64,000 bases of DNA from positions 682,001-746,000 of the forward strand of contig JAZKJL010000003.1 in the NCBI GenBank assembly GCA_040384325.1. Direction: 5' to 3'. Shown one piece after another: positions 47,391-56,524 of this stretch (its first letter is position 1; every line of letters begins with the position of its first letter). Below the pieces are notes generated by a model. That model worked only from the letters and a program-made list of their open reading frames with translations, had not been told where the DNA came from and did not search any database. Source of the DNA: JACMLX01 sp040384325 (GTDB lineage Bacteria; Gemmatimonadota; Gemmatimonadetes; Gemmatimonadales; Gemmatimonadaceae). Both the position numbers and the translations under genes were made by a program.

Positions 47391-47424
47391 GTTTCTGTAA
47401 GATTGCGTTTGAGAGGTCGGGAAC

Positions 47425-47904
47425 GTGGCGGCACCTATCGCGGCAGCTGTGCAGCAGGTGGTCGACTCGGCGGTGACGGAGGCGGGCTTCGAGCTCTTCT
47501 CGCTCACGGGCGGCGGCACCCGGAACCGGCCGCTGCTCGAGGTGCGCATCGATCGGCCCGACGGGGCCAAGGTCACGATCGAGGATTGCGCCGCCGTGTC
47601 GCGCGCGATCGAGGCGGTACTGGACGGAAGCAGTCTGGTCGCAGAGACGTACAGGTTGGAGGTGTCGTCGCCGGGCATGGATCGCCCGCTGCGGCATGCT
47701 GCCGATTGGCGGCGGTTCGCTGGGCGCCGGGTGGCGGTCACGAGCGGCGCGCTGGCCGGCAGTCGGGTCGAGGGCACGTTGCTCGGGGTCGATGACGCCG
47801 CCGACGTGGAGACGGGTGTGGTGCAGGACGATCAGGGAACGGAACATCGGGTGGCACTCGCCGACGTGAAAACCGCGCGGCTGGTTGTCACCTGGAATCG
47901 ATAG
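47425..47904 (+). CDS. rimP: Ribosome maturation factor RimP
   Basis: RimP assists maturation of the 30S subunit. Family features: FELFSLTGGGT, PLLEVRIDRPDG, IEDCAAVSRAIEAVLD and LEVSSPGMDRPLRHAADWRRFAG-type block (split about 85-107). The 159-residue protein starts at GTG 47425. It is first in the rimP-nusA-infB operon. Confidence 0.93.
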   Translation: MAAPIAAAVQQVVDSAVTEAGFELFSLTGGGTRNRPLLEVRIDRPDGAKVTIEDCAAVSRAIEAVLDGSSLVAETYRLEVSSPGMDRPLRHAADWRRFAGRRVAVTSGALAGSRVEGTLLGVDDAADVETGVVQDDQGTEHRVALADVKTARLVVTWNR

Positions 47905-47922
47905 AAGGTCGAGGCGATCGCG

Positions 47923-49242
47923 ATGGATATTCTGAACGCAATCAAGGAACTCACCAACTCCAAGCAGATGGATCGCGAGGAGCTGCGTGCGCTTTTGCAG
48001 GATGGCATTCTGGCGGCGCTCGGCCGGAAGTATGGGCCGACCGTCGATGCGGAAGTCGAGATCGACGAGACGAAGGGTGAGATCCGCATCGTGCGCCTGC
48101 GCACGGTCGCTGCGGAAGTCACGGATCCCGTCCGCGAAGTGACGCTCGAGGAAGCACGCTTCCTCGACGAGAGCTTCGAGGTCGGTGACGTGATGGAGAC
48201 GCCCATCGAGTTCGCCGAGTTCGGCCGCACCGCCGTGCAGGCGGCCAAGCAGCGCATCCTGCAGCGCGTGCGCGAAGGTGAGCGCACCAAGATCAAGGAT
48301 GAGTTCTCGGGCCGCGTCGGTGACCTGTTCTCCGGCGAGGTGCAGCAGATCGAGCGCGGTAAGCTGGTGCTGATGCTGAACCGGCATCGCGAGGCCGAGG
48401 CGATCATCCCGTACCGCGAGCAGAATCATCGCGAGCACTACCACCAGGGCGAGACGATCCGCGCGGTGCTGAAGAAGGTCGAGGATACGCCCAAGGGTCC
48501 GCGCCTGGTGTTCAGCCGCTCCGATCCCCTGTTCGTGCAGGCGCTCTTCAAGCTCGAGGTGCCCGAGATCCAGCAGTCGGTGGTCGAGATCCGCGCCGCG
48601 GCGCGTGAAGTCGGCAGCCGCACCAAGATCGCGGTCTTCTCGCGTGATGATGCGATCGATCCGGTCGGCGCCTGCGTCGGCCTGAAGGGCGCGCGCGTGC
48701 AGGCCGTGGTGAATGAACTGGGCGGTGAGCGCATCGACATCGTGCCGTGGTCGGCCGATCCGGAGCGCTTCGCCAAGCTGGCGCTGGCGCCGGCCAAGGT
48801 CGCGCGCGTGTTCAGCGATCCGGGCACCAAGACGATCCAGGCGGTGGTGGACGAGGACCAGCTCTCGCTGGCGATCGGCCGCAATGGCCAGAACGTCCGC
48901 CTGGCGTCGGAGCTCACCGGCTGGAAGATCGACCTCTACTCGAGCCGCGAGTGGGTCGAGCGCACCGAGGGTGGCCCGGGCTTCGCGCCGCTGCCAGAGG
49001 AGCCGGTGGCCGATGTGCCGCTGTCCGCCCTCGAGGGGCTGTCGATGGCCACGGTCGCGGTGCTGGAGGCAGGCGGGTATCGCACGCTCAACGATATTAT
49101 TGATCTCGAGCGCGCCGACTTCCTCAAGCTGCCCGGGATCGCGCCCGCCGAGGCCGACCGCATCATGGGCATCCTCGACGAGCTGACGATGGATGACGCG
49201 ACCGAGGAAGGTGGCACGCCGGCCGAGGGAGGCGCCGCCTGA
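47923..49242 (+). CDS. nusA: Transcription termination/antitermination protein NusA
   Basis: NusA binds RNA polymerase and controls pausing, termination and antitermination. The order is NusA N-terminal domain (about 1-125), S1 domain (about 130-200), KH domains (about 205-345, with GACVGLKGARVQAVVNELGG), and a helix-hairpin-helix-type region (about 365-425). The 439 residues are shorter than E. coli NusA, with one acidic C-terminal repeat rather than two. ATG 47923. The GAGGGAGG near its end serves as the ribosome-binding site of the next gene. Confidence 0.96.
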   Translation: MDILNAIKELTNSKQMDREELRALLQDGILAALGRKYGPTVDAEVEIDETKGEIRIVRLRTVAAEVTDPVREVTLEEARFLDESFEVGDVMETPIEFAEFGRTAVQAAKQRILQRVREGERTKIKDEFSGRVGDLFSGEVQQIERGKLVLMLNRHREAEAIIPYREQNHREHYHQGETIRAVLKKVEDTPKGPRLVFSRSDPLFVQALFKLEVPEIQQSVVEIRAAAREVGSRTKIAVFSRDDAIDPVGACVGLKGARVQAVVNELGGERIDIVPWSADPERFAKLALAPAKVARVFSDPGTKTIQAVVDEDQLSLAIGRNGQNVRLASELTGWKIDLYSSREWVERTEGGPGFAPLPEEPVADVPLSALEGLSMATVAVLEAGGYRTLNDIIDLERADFLKLPGIAPAEADRIMGILDELTMDDATEEGGTPAEGGAA

Positions 49243-49571
49243 CCGACACGCCGGAGCGACGCAAGCTGGCAGCGCTGCTTGGGCTCGGGTTCCGGGGACG
49301 GCTGGTGGTGGTGGGCGTGGAGCAGGTGCGCGCCGAAGTGCGGAAAGGCACGGTACGACTGGCCGTCGTGGCGCACGATGCGTCACGACACAGTCGCGAA
49401 AAGGTGGTGCCGCTGTTGAAGGCGAAGGGCATCGACATCATCGAGGTGATGTCGGCGGACGAGTTGGGCGCCGCATTCGGGCGCGAGCAGACTGCAGCGG
49501 TGGGGATTACCGACGCAGGGTTGGCGCGGGGCGTTCGAGCCATCGGGCTCGACACCGGGCGCTCGGAGTGA
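49239..49571 (+). CDS. L7Ae-family RNA-binding protein (YlxQ-like), probable CTG start
   Basis: The family core RRKLAALLGLGFRGRLVVVG begins before the first conventional start (GTG 49305). The only in-frame codons upstream that could start translation are CTGs. CTG 49239 overlaps the nusA stop (CTGA) and has GAGGGAGG six nt upstream, giving 110 residues. If translation used GTG 49305 the protein would be 88 residues and lack the first L7Ae helix. L7Ae/YlxQ proteins bind kink-turn RNA and are typical between nusA and infB. The start is inference from homology and spacing. Confidence 0.75.
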   Translation: MTDTPERRKLAALLGLGFRGRLVVVGVEQVRAEVRKGTVRLAVVAHDASRHSREKVVPLLKAKGIDIIEVMSADELGAAFGREQTAAVGITDAGLARGVRAIGLDTGRSE

Positions 49572-49587
49572 CTTTCGGAGGCTGGGC

Positions 49588-52428
49588 TTGAGCAAGTTGC
49601 GCGTCATGGATATGGCCGGTGAGTTCGAGATCAACGTCGATGAAGTGATCGCGATGTTGCGCTCGATGGACGTCCCGGTGCTGAGCCCGCAGAGCGGGTT
49701 GACCGATGATCAGGTGTCGCGGATCCGGGCACGGTGGGAGCGTGAGAAGCGCGCCCGCCTCGCCAAGGCCGCCGCCCCTGCTCCTGCGGCTGCCCGTCGG
49801 CGAAAGGGTGCCACCGCGACGGCCGAACCAGCCGCCGCCGCACCCGTCGTCGCCGCCACCGATGCCGCACCGGACGCCGAGCACGCCGGCGCACCCGCCG
49901 TCCGCCGCCGCAAGGCAGCCGACGTCGCCGCGCAGCAGGCCATCCACGACGCGGCCGCGGCCGCCGAGGCGGAAGCCACTGCCGCCGCCGATGCCGCACA
50001 CGCCGCCGCGGTCGCCGCTGCGGCGCCGCCGGTCTACGTCGCGCCGCCCGCACCGGTCGAGCCTACGGGTTCGTCCGACGAAGGTGGAGCGGCTGCTCCT
50101 GCCGCTGCCGCCGACGTTGTTGCCCCCACGCCGCCGCCTGCGCGCCCGGCACCGGTGGCCAGTGCGTCGCCGTCGCAGCCGATGCCCACGCCGTACGCCA
50201 GCGCGTCGCCGTCCACCCAGAGTGCCGGTGGCTCGCCGTCGTCGGCCCGGCCGCCGCTGCGTCCCGCCTCGGCGGGCCTGCCCGACCGGCCGCGTGCCGC
50301 CGGCGCTGGCCTGCCGCCGCGCGGCCGTCCCGGCCAGGGTGGCGGCAACTTCAGCGGTCCGCGTCCCGTCGCGTCGGCCACGCCGTCGTTCGGCGGTCCG
50401 GCCGTGCGTCCGCCGGGTGGCGGTGCGCCGCGCCCGGGTGGTGGAACGCCTGGTGCTGGCGCTGCGCCACGTCCGGGTGGTGATCCGCGTCGTGGTGGTG
50501 GCAAGAAGGGCAAGCGCGGCTCGGTCGACCAGGCCGCCGTCGATGCCAACATCTCGAAGACGATGAGCGCACTGCGCGGTCCGGCGCGTCGCGGTCGTCG
50601 CTTCGACGATTCCGCGTCACGTGAGGAGCTGGAGGCGTTCCGCGCCGCCGCGGCCGAGCGTGAGCGCACCACCGTGCGCGTCAACGAGTTCATCACGGTG
50701 TCGGAGCTGGCCCAGATCCTCAAGGTCGCGGCCACCGAGATCGTCGGCTTCGCGTTCAAGCACCTCGGGTTGATGGTCACCATCAACCAGCGTCTCGACT
50801 TCGACCAGATCGAGCTGATCGCCGGCGAGTTCGGCTTCCAGGCCGTGAAGGAAGAGGAGTACCAGGTCGAGGAGGAAGGCGAGAAGATCGTCGACGCCGT
50901 CGAGGATCTCGTCTCCCGTCCGCCGGTCGTGACCATCATGGGTCACGTCGACCACGGCAAGACGTCGCTGCTCGACTACATCCGCAAGGCGAACGTGGTC
51001 GCTGGCGAGGCCGGTGGCATCACGCAGCACATCGGTGCGTATCACGTCACGCTCGCTGGCGGCAAGACCATCACGTTCCTCGACACCCCGGGTCACGAAG
51101 CCTTCACGGCCATGCGTGCACGCGGTGCGCAGGTCACTGACATCGTGGTGCTGGTGGTGGCGGCCGACGACAAGGTGATGCCGCAGACGATCGAAGCCAT
51201 CTCGCACGCCCGCAACGCGGGTGTGCCGCTGGTGGTGGCGATCAACAAGATCGACGCCCCCGGTGCCGATGCGGCCAAGGTGCGTCAGGACCTGCTGCAG
51301 CAGAACGTCATCCTGGAAGATTTCGGTGGTACCGTCCTCGCCAGCGACATCTCGGCGAAGAAGGGCACCAACGTCGACCAGCTGCTCGACCAGATCCTGC
51401 TGCAGTCCGAAATCCTCGACCTCAAGGCCAACCCGGCGCGTCGTGCGCAGGGAGCCGTGGTCGAAGCCCAGCTCGATCCGGGCAAGGGCCCGGTGGCCAC
51501 GGTCCTGATCCAGAACGGCACGGTGAAGGTCGGCGACGACTTCATCTGCGGCGTGTTCTCGGGTCGTGTGCGTGCGCTGCTCGACGAGCGCGGCAAGATC
51601 GTGAAGTCCGCGGGTCCCGCCATCCCGGTCCAGGTGCTCGGCATGACCGGCGTGCCGATGGCCGGCGATCAGTTCGTGGTGGTGGAAGACGCAGCCGAGG
51701 CACGAGAAATCGCGCAGCGTCGCGAACGGCTCGAGCGCGAGGCGCGCAGCCGTCGCACCACCAAGTCGTCGGTGTCGCTGGCCGACTTCATGGCCGCCGC
51801 GAACTCCGGCGAGAAGCGCACGCTCAAGATGCTCATCAAGGCTGACCAGGGTGGTCCGGCGGAAGCACTCGCCGACGCGCTGCAGCAGCTGTCGAATGCC
51901 GAGGTCCAGGTCGAGGTCATCTCGCGTGGCGTGGGTGCCATCTCCGAGAGCGACATCCTGCTGGCCAAGGCGGCCGGTGCGATCATCGTCGGCTTCCACG
52001 TGCGCCCGGACAACAAGGCGCGCTCGGCGGCGGAACGCGAAGGCGTGGACATCAAGCTCTATCGCATCATCTACGAAGCCGTCTCCGACGTGAAGTCGGC
52101 GCTCGAAGGCATGCTCCGTCCGGAACAGCGCGAAGTCATCTTCGGCGAGGCCGAGGTGCGCGAGGTGTTCCGCGTGCCGAAGCTCGGGGCCATCGCCGGT
52201 TGCATGGTCCGCAGCGGCATGATGAACCGGCAGGGCAAGATGCGCGTCATCCGCGACGGCGTGGAAGTGTACGAGGGCAGCATCTCCTCGTTGCGCCGCT
52301 TCAAGGACGACGTGAAGGAAGTGAAGGAAGGGTACGAGTGTGGCATCGCGATCGAGAACTTCAACGACATCAAGGTCGGCGACGTGCTCGAGTGCTTCCG
52401 CACCGAGGAAATCGCGCGCACGCTCTGA
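49588..52428 (+). CDS. infB: Translation initiation factor IF-2
   Basis: IF-2 places initiator tRNA on the ribosome in a GTP-dependent way. Residues 1-55 are the first IF2_N domain, about 55-310 an alanine/proline/arginine-rich, probably disordered linker, and about 360-415 the second IF2_N domain. The GTPase domain follows with GHVDHGKT (452-459), DTPGHEAF and NKIDAP, then the IF-2 C-terminal domains. Total 946 residues, long because of the linker. It starts at TTG 49588 with GGAGG six nt upstream. Confidence 0.96.
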   Translation: MSKLRVMDMAGEFEINVDEVIAMLRSMDVPVLSPQSGLTDDQVSRIRARWEREKRARLAKAAAPAPAAARRRKGATATAEPAAAAPVVAATDAAPDAEHAGAPAVRRRKAADVAAQQAIHDAAAAAEAEATAAADAAHAAAVAAAAPPVYVAPPAPVEPTGSSDEGGAAAPAAAADVVAPTPPPARPAPVASASPSQPMPTPYASASPSTQSAGGSPSSARPPLRPASAGLPDRPRAAGAGLPPRGRPGQGGGNFSGPRPVASATPSFGGPAVRPPGGGAPRPGGGTPGAGAAPRPGGDPRRGGGKKGKRGSVDQAAVDANISKTMSALRGPARRGRRFDDSASREELEAFRAAAAERERTTVRVNEFITVSELAQILKVAATEIVGFAFKHLGLMVTINQRLDFDQIELIAGEFGFQAVKEEEYQVEEEGEKIVDAVEDLVSRPPVVTIMGHVDHGKTSLLDYIRKANVVAGEAGGITQHIGAYHVTLAGGKTITFLDTPGHEAFTAMRARGAQVTDIVVLVVAADDKVMPQTIEAISHARNAGVPLVVAINKIDAPGADAAKVRQDLLQQNVILEDFGGTVLASDISAKKGTNVDQLLDQILLQSEILDLKANPARRAQGAVVEAQLDPGKGPVATVLIQNGTVKVGDDFICGVFSGRVRALLDERGKIVKSAGPAIPVQVLGMTGVPMAGDQFVVVEDAAEAREIAQRRERLEREARSRRTTKSSVSLADFMAAANSGEKRTLKMLIKADQGGPAEALADALQQLSNAEVQVEVISRGVGAISESDILLAKAAGAIIVGFHVRPDNKARSAAEREGVDIKLYRIIYEAVSDVKSALEGMLRPEQREVIFGEAEVREVFRVPKLGAIAGCMVRSGMMNRQGKMRVIRDGVEVYEGSISSLRRFKDDVKEVKEGYECGIAIENFNDIKVGDVLECFRTEEIARTL

Positions 52429-52445
52429 GGCGCCTGGTTCTTACC

Positions 52446-52481
52446 GTGGCCCCCTCGGTGCATCCGCACTGCGGGGGCCAC
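52446..52481 (+). repeat. Long hairpin between infB and rbfA
   Basis: GTGGCCCCC (52446-52454) and GGGGGCCAC (52473-52481) pair perfectly; an inner GTGC/GCAC (52458-52461/52466-52469) extends the fold. No T-run follows, so it is more likely a processing or stability element than a terminator, since rbfA continues the operon. Confidence 0.5.
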
Positions 52482-52528
52482 TGCGTCACGGCCGGGCCGT
52501 CCTGGCCTGCTGCGCACTGGAGAGTCTG

Positions 52529-52978
52529 ATGGCTGGAAACGAACGCCGCCCCGATCGGGTGGCCGCCGCAATACGGGAAGAGGTGGCGCGCGTGCTCTCG
52601 CGCGACGTGCAGGATCCGCGCATCACCGGCGCCTTCGTCACCGTCACCGGGGTCGAGGTGTCGCGCGACCTGCGCACGGCCAAGATCTTCGTCAGCATCC
52701 TCGGTGACGACGATGCCAAGACGCTCGCCCGCGAGGGGCTGCACGACCTCGCACCGCAGCTGCGTGGGCCCGTCGGTCGCGCCCTGCGCCTGCGTGCGGC
52801 GCCGGAGATCTTCTTCAAGGTCGACGAGAGTGTGGCCTACGCCGCACGCATCGAGACCCTCCTCGCCCAGATCAAGACGCCTGCCGCCGACGCCGATGCC
52901 GACGCTGGTGAGGCCGGGGATGCCGACACCACCGCCGACACCCCGCGCGCCGGCGACGATGACAAGCGCGGCGACTGA
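52529..52978 (+). CDS. rbfA: 30S ribosome-binding factor RbfA
   Basis: RbfA is a KH-like factor needed for late 30S assembly and cold growth. Signature parts: RPDRVAAAIREEVARVLSRD, ITGAFVTVTGVEVSRDLRTA and LRLRAAPEIFFKVDESV. The 149-residue protein ends in an acidic, low-complexity tail (about 118-149). ATG 52529. Its last 20 nt overlap truB. Confidence 0.93.
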   Translation: MAGNERRPDRVAAAIREEVARVLSRDVQDPRITGAFVTVTGVEVSRDLRTAKIFVSILGDDDAKTLAREGLHDLAPQLRGPVGRALRLRAAPEIFFKVDESVAYAARIETLLAQIKTPAADADADAGEAGDADTTADTPRAGDDDKRGD

Positions 52979-53837
52979 CGGCCTGCTGCTGCTCGACAAG
53001 CCGGCCGGCATCTCGTCACACGATGCCGTGCTGGCCGCCCGACGGGCGCTGGGCGAGAAGCGGATTGGACACGCCGGCACGCTCGATCCATTCGCCACTG
53101 GCCTCCTGGTGCTGCTCACCGGACGTGCCACGCGCCTGCTGCCGTACATCCCGGGCGAGCCGAAGGTGTACGATGCCTCGATCCAGTTCGGCAGCGAGAC
53201 CGACACCGAGGACCTGCTCGGCACCGTCGTCCGCGAGGCTGCACCGCCCACCGAAGCCGACGTGCGCACTGCGCTGTCCGCGTTCACCGGTGTGCTGCAG
53301 CAGGTGCCGCCTGCGTATTCCGCCAAGCGCGTCGACGGCCAGCGTGCCTACGAAGCGGCGCGCGCCGGCGTCACGCTCGAGTTGAAGGCGGTGGAGATCA
53401 CCGTCCATTCGTGGGAACTGCTCGCGTGGCACGGCGATGCGTGCGACGTGCGCATCGTGTGCGGCGGTGGCACGTACGTGCGATCCCTCGCGCGCGACCT
53501 CGCCCGGCACCTCCAGAGCGCGGCACACCTGCGCGGTCTCCGGCGCGTCGCGGCCGGAGCGTTCGACGTCGCCGACGCGCAGTCGGTGCTCGCGCTGCGC
53601 GACACGCCGGCCAACCTGCGACCGCCACTCGATGCGCTGCCTCACCTGCCGCAGGTGGCGCTCACCAACGACGAGGTGCACCGCATCCGTCGTGGCCTCG
53701 ACATCGCCATCACCGACGCGCCGGAGGTGGTCACGACCCACGTCGCGCTGGTCGCGGCCGAACACGGCGGCCTGATCGCGCTGGGCGAACGGATCGCCGA
53801 TCGCTGGCAACCGCGGGTCGTGATGCGCGATGCCTGA
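52959..53837 (+). CDS. truB: tRNA pseudouridine(55) synthase TruB
   Basis: TruB makes pseudouridine-55 in the T-loop of tRNAs. The family start LLLLDKPAGISSHDAV, the catalytic Asp D43 in GHAGTLDPFATG, and PPAYSAKRVDGQRAYEAAR and CGGGTYVRSLARDL are conserved. The 292-residue length is normal. ATG 52959 lies inside the rbfA tail; the frame is open further upstream but out of register with the family. It is followed by ribF with 8 nt overlap. Confidence 0.95.
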   Translation: MTSAATDGLLLLDKPAGISSHDAVLAARRALGEKRIGHAGTLDPFATGLLVLLTGRATRLLPYIPGEPKVYDASIQFGSETDTEDLLGTVVREAAPPTEADVRTALSAFTGVLQQVPPAYSAKRVDGQRAYEAARAGVTLELKAVEITVHSWELLAWHGDACDVRIVCGGGTYVRSLARDLARHLQSAAHLRGLRRVAAGAFDVADAQSVLALRDTPANLRPPLDALPHLPQVALTNDEVHRIRRGLDIAITDAPEVVTTHVALVAAEHGGLIALGERIADRWQPRVVMRDA

Positions 53838-54768
53838 CCTGCACGACATGTCCGGCCTGCCCGCCACCGTGCGACGATCGGCCGTCACCGTCGGCACCTT
53901 CGATGGTGTGCATCTCGGCCATCACGACGTGCTCCGCCGCCTCGCAGCCCACGCGCGCGCCGGCGACATGGCCAGTGTGCTGGTCACCTTCGCGCCGCAC
54001 CCGAACGAAGTGGTGCGACCGAGCGCCGTGCCGATGCTGCTCACTCCCGGCATGGAGAAGTTCGAGGCGTTGGCGGCGATCGGCATCGACTATTGCGCGG
54101 TGATGCCATTCACCCGCGCCCTCGCGACCCTCACCGCCGCTGAATTCGTCCGCCAGGTTTTGCGGCCCCGGTTCCGCATGGAGGCGCTGCTGATCGGGCA
54201 CGATCACGGTTTCGGTCGCGATCGCGCCGGTGGGCGGGAACAGCTCGAGGCGCTCGGCACGTCGGACGGCTTCGCCGTGGAACGCGTCGACCCGTTCCGC
54301 CTCGGCGATGGCACGGTGGTCTCGTCCTCCGCCATCCGCACCGCGGTGGCCGACGGGGACCTCGAGTCGGCGCGGCGCGCGCTTGGCCGCCGGTATGCCC
54401 TCACCGGCACCGTGCAGCGGGGCGACCAGCGCGGCCGGACGATCGGGTTCCCGACCATCAACCTCGGCACGCCGCCAGCCAGAAAGCTGCTGCCGCCGGC
54501 CGGGGTCTACGCCGCCGTCGCCCAGACGCCGGGCGGGGCCTACGGCGCCATGATGAACCTCGGCGCGCGTCCCACCGTCGCCGACGCCCGGCAGACCGTC
54601 GAGGCCCACCTGCTCGACTTCTCGGGCGACCTGTACGGCGCCGACGTCCGGCTCGACCTCGTCGCGCACCTGCGCCCGATCCGCCGCTTCGGCGGCCTCC
54701 AGGAACTGACGGAACAGCTGGCGCTGGACCGGTTAGCAGCCCGGACTGCGTTGACCCAGTTCGGCTGA
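53830..54768 (+). CDS. ribF: Bifunctional riboflavin kinase / FAD synthetase
   Basis: RibF turns riboflavin into FMN and then FAD. The adenylyltransferase half has TVGTFDGVHLGHHDVL and LIGHDHGFGRDRAGG; the kinase half has RGDQRGRTIGFPTINL and GVYAAV. The 312-residue length is normal. ATG 53830. It closes the rimP-to-ribF operon; its 3' end carries the -35 part of the secD promoter. Confidence 0.95.
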   Translation: MPDLHDMSGLPATVRRSAVTVGTFDGVHLGHHDVLRRLAAHARAGDMASVLVTFAPHPNEVVRPSAVPMLLTPGMEKFEALAAIGIDYCAVMPFTRALATLTAAEFVRQVLRPRFRMEALLIGHDHGFGRDRAGGREQLEALGTSDGFAVERVDPFRLGDGTVVSSSAIRTAVADGDLESARRALGRRYALTGTVQRGDQRGRTIGFPTINLGTPPARKLLPPAGVYAAVAQTPGGAYGAMMNLGARPTVADARQTVEAHLLDFSGDLYGADVRLDLVAHLRPIRRFGGLQELTEQLALDRLAARTALTQFG

Positions 54769-54780
54769 ACCGGCTAGGTT
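54751..54780 (+). promoter_or_regulatory. Promoter of secD-secF
   Basis: TTGACC (54751-54756), 18-bp spacer, TAGGTT (54775-54780). Predicted start near 54787, 43 nt before the secD ATG. The -35 box lies within the last codons of ribF. Confidence 0.6.
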
Positions 54781-54829
54781 ACGCGGCTATCCGAACACCG
54801 ATCGAATTTCCCTCAATCCGCTGCAGGGC

Positions 54830-56524
54830 ATGAACAGTCTGCGGTCCCGCCTCCTGCTGATCGCCGCGGCCATCGCGCTTTCGGTCTTCGCCCTCTTCCC
54901 GCGCGCCACGACTGTGCGGGAACGGCAGCCTGACGGTTCGTTCGTCGAATCCACCAAGCGCCTCTGGCCCCTCAAGTACGGGCTCGACCTGCAGGGCGGC
55001 ATGCACCTCGCACTCGAGATCGACGAGAGCAAGGGCGCCGTCGCCGACAAGAAGGACGCCCTCAACCTTGCCCTGAAGACGGTCCGAAATCGGATCGACC
55101 AGTTTGGCGTCTCGGAGCCGACTGTTCAGCTGGCGGGCGATGATCGCATCATCGTCGAACTGCCGGGCATCGACGACCAGCAGCGCGCGCAGGACGTGGT
55201 GCAGAAGTCGGCGTTCCTGCAGTTCCAGATCACCGACGAAACCAACGCACTCGAGAAGTCGCTGCCGCGCATGGACGCCGCCGTCCGCAGCCAGCGCCTC
55301 GACGTCGCCGCCGGAGCACCGGTGGCCGACAGCGGCAAGCCGTCGGTCGCCGCGCCCCTTAGCGGCCTGCTCACTGGCGATACGTCGAAGAAGGTCGCCG
55401 TCGCTGCTGGCAAGCCGGCCGACACCGCGAAGGTCGCCGCCGCCGACACCGCCACCAGGAAGGACGCCAACGGTCCGGTGACGAAGCTGGTGCAGCCGGG
55501 CCAGTTCCCGGGCCAGTACTACATCAAGGAAACCGACGTCGCGCGCATGACGCGCTACCTCGCCGACACCGTGGTGCGCGCGGCGATTGCGCCGGGCAAG
55601 GTGATCCGCTTCGACGCCGACACGCTCGCCGGCGCGCCGGGGCAGGGTGCCTATCGCGCCATGTACGTGCTCGACAGCAAGCCGATCATCACCGGTGACT
55701 ACCTCACCGACGCAAAGCCGAACAACAATCCGCTCGAGGGTGGCTACATCGTCGAGTTCGAGTTCAATGCCGAGGGCGGCCGGATCTTCCGTCGTGAGAC
55801 CGGCCGACACGTCAGGGACAACATGGCCGTTGTCCTCGACGACCGGGTCATGACGGCGCCGACGATCAATAGCGCGATTGGCCGCAACGGGCAGATCACG
55901 CTCGGCGGTGCTGGACTGCAGCAAGCGCAGGACCTGGCGCTGGTCCTGCGCGCCGGCAAGCTCCCCGTGCCACTGAAGGTGGCCGACATGCGCAGCATCG
56001 GCGCCAGCCTTGGGCAGGACTCGATCGACAAGGGCAAGCTCGCCTTCGGCATCGCGATCGCACTCGTGATCGCGATCATGATCGGGTACTACCGGTTCAG
56101 CGGCGTGATCGCCTGCGTCGCCCTCGCGCTCTACATCTTCTTCACGCTGGCCGCCCTCGCCGGGTTCGGCGCCACGCTCACGCTGCCCGGCCTCGCCGGC
56201 CTGGTGCTCGGTGTCGGCATCGCGGTGGACGCCAACGTGCTGATCTTCGAGCGCATCCGTGAGGAGATGGACCGTGGCAAGTCGGCGCGCCTCTCCATCG
56301 ACGAAGGCTTCAAGCATGCCCTCAGCGCCATCGTCGACACCAGCGTCGCCACGATCCTCTCCGGCGCCGTGCTTTATCAGTACGGCACGGGACCAGTGCG
56401 CGGCTTTGCCGTGACGCTGGTGGTGGGTGTCGCCGCCTCGCTGTTCACGGCCATCTTCGTGACGCGGACCCTTCTCCTTGTCTGGCTTGACCGCACCGGC
56501 GGCACGAAGCCACTGAGCATCTGA
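54830..56524 (+). CDS. secD: Protein translocase subunit SecD
   Basis: SecD works with SecF and SecYEG, using the proton gradient to help export across the inner membrane. Features: helix 1 (about 6-25), LKYGLDLQGGMHLALEI, the periplasmic P1 domain, and six-helix part with GIAVDANVLIFERIREE. P1 contains a low-complexity alanine/aspartate/lysine insertion (about 158-215). The 564-residue length fits. ATG 54830; it shares TGATG with secF. Confidence 0.96.
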   Translation: MNSLRSRLLLIAAAIALSVFALFPRATTVRERQPDGSFVESTKRLWPLKYGLDLQGGMHLALEIDESKGAVADKKDALNLALKTVRNRIDQFGVSEPTVQLAGDDRIIVELPGIDDQQRAQDVVQKSAFLQFQITDETNALEKSLPRMDAAVRSQRLDVAAGAPVADSGKPSVAAPLSGLLTGDTSKKVAVAAGKPADTAKVAAADTATRKDANGPVTKLVQPGQFPGQYYIKETDVARMTRYLADTVVRAAIAPGKVIRFDADTLAGAPGQGAYRAMYVLDSKPIITGDYLTDAKPNNNPLEGGYIVEFEFNAEGGRIFRRETGRHVRDNMAVVLDDRVMTAPTINSAIGRNGQITLGGAGLQQAQDLALVLRAGKLPVPLKVADMRSIGASLGQDSIDKGKLAFGIAIALVIAIMIGYYRFSGVIACVALALYIFFTLAALAGFGATLTLPGLAGLVLGVGIAVDANVLIFERIREEMDRGKSARLSIDEGFKHALSAIVDTSVATILSGAVLYQYGTGPVRGFAVTLVVGVAASLFTAIFVTRTLLLVWLDRTGGTKPLSI

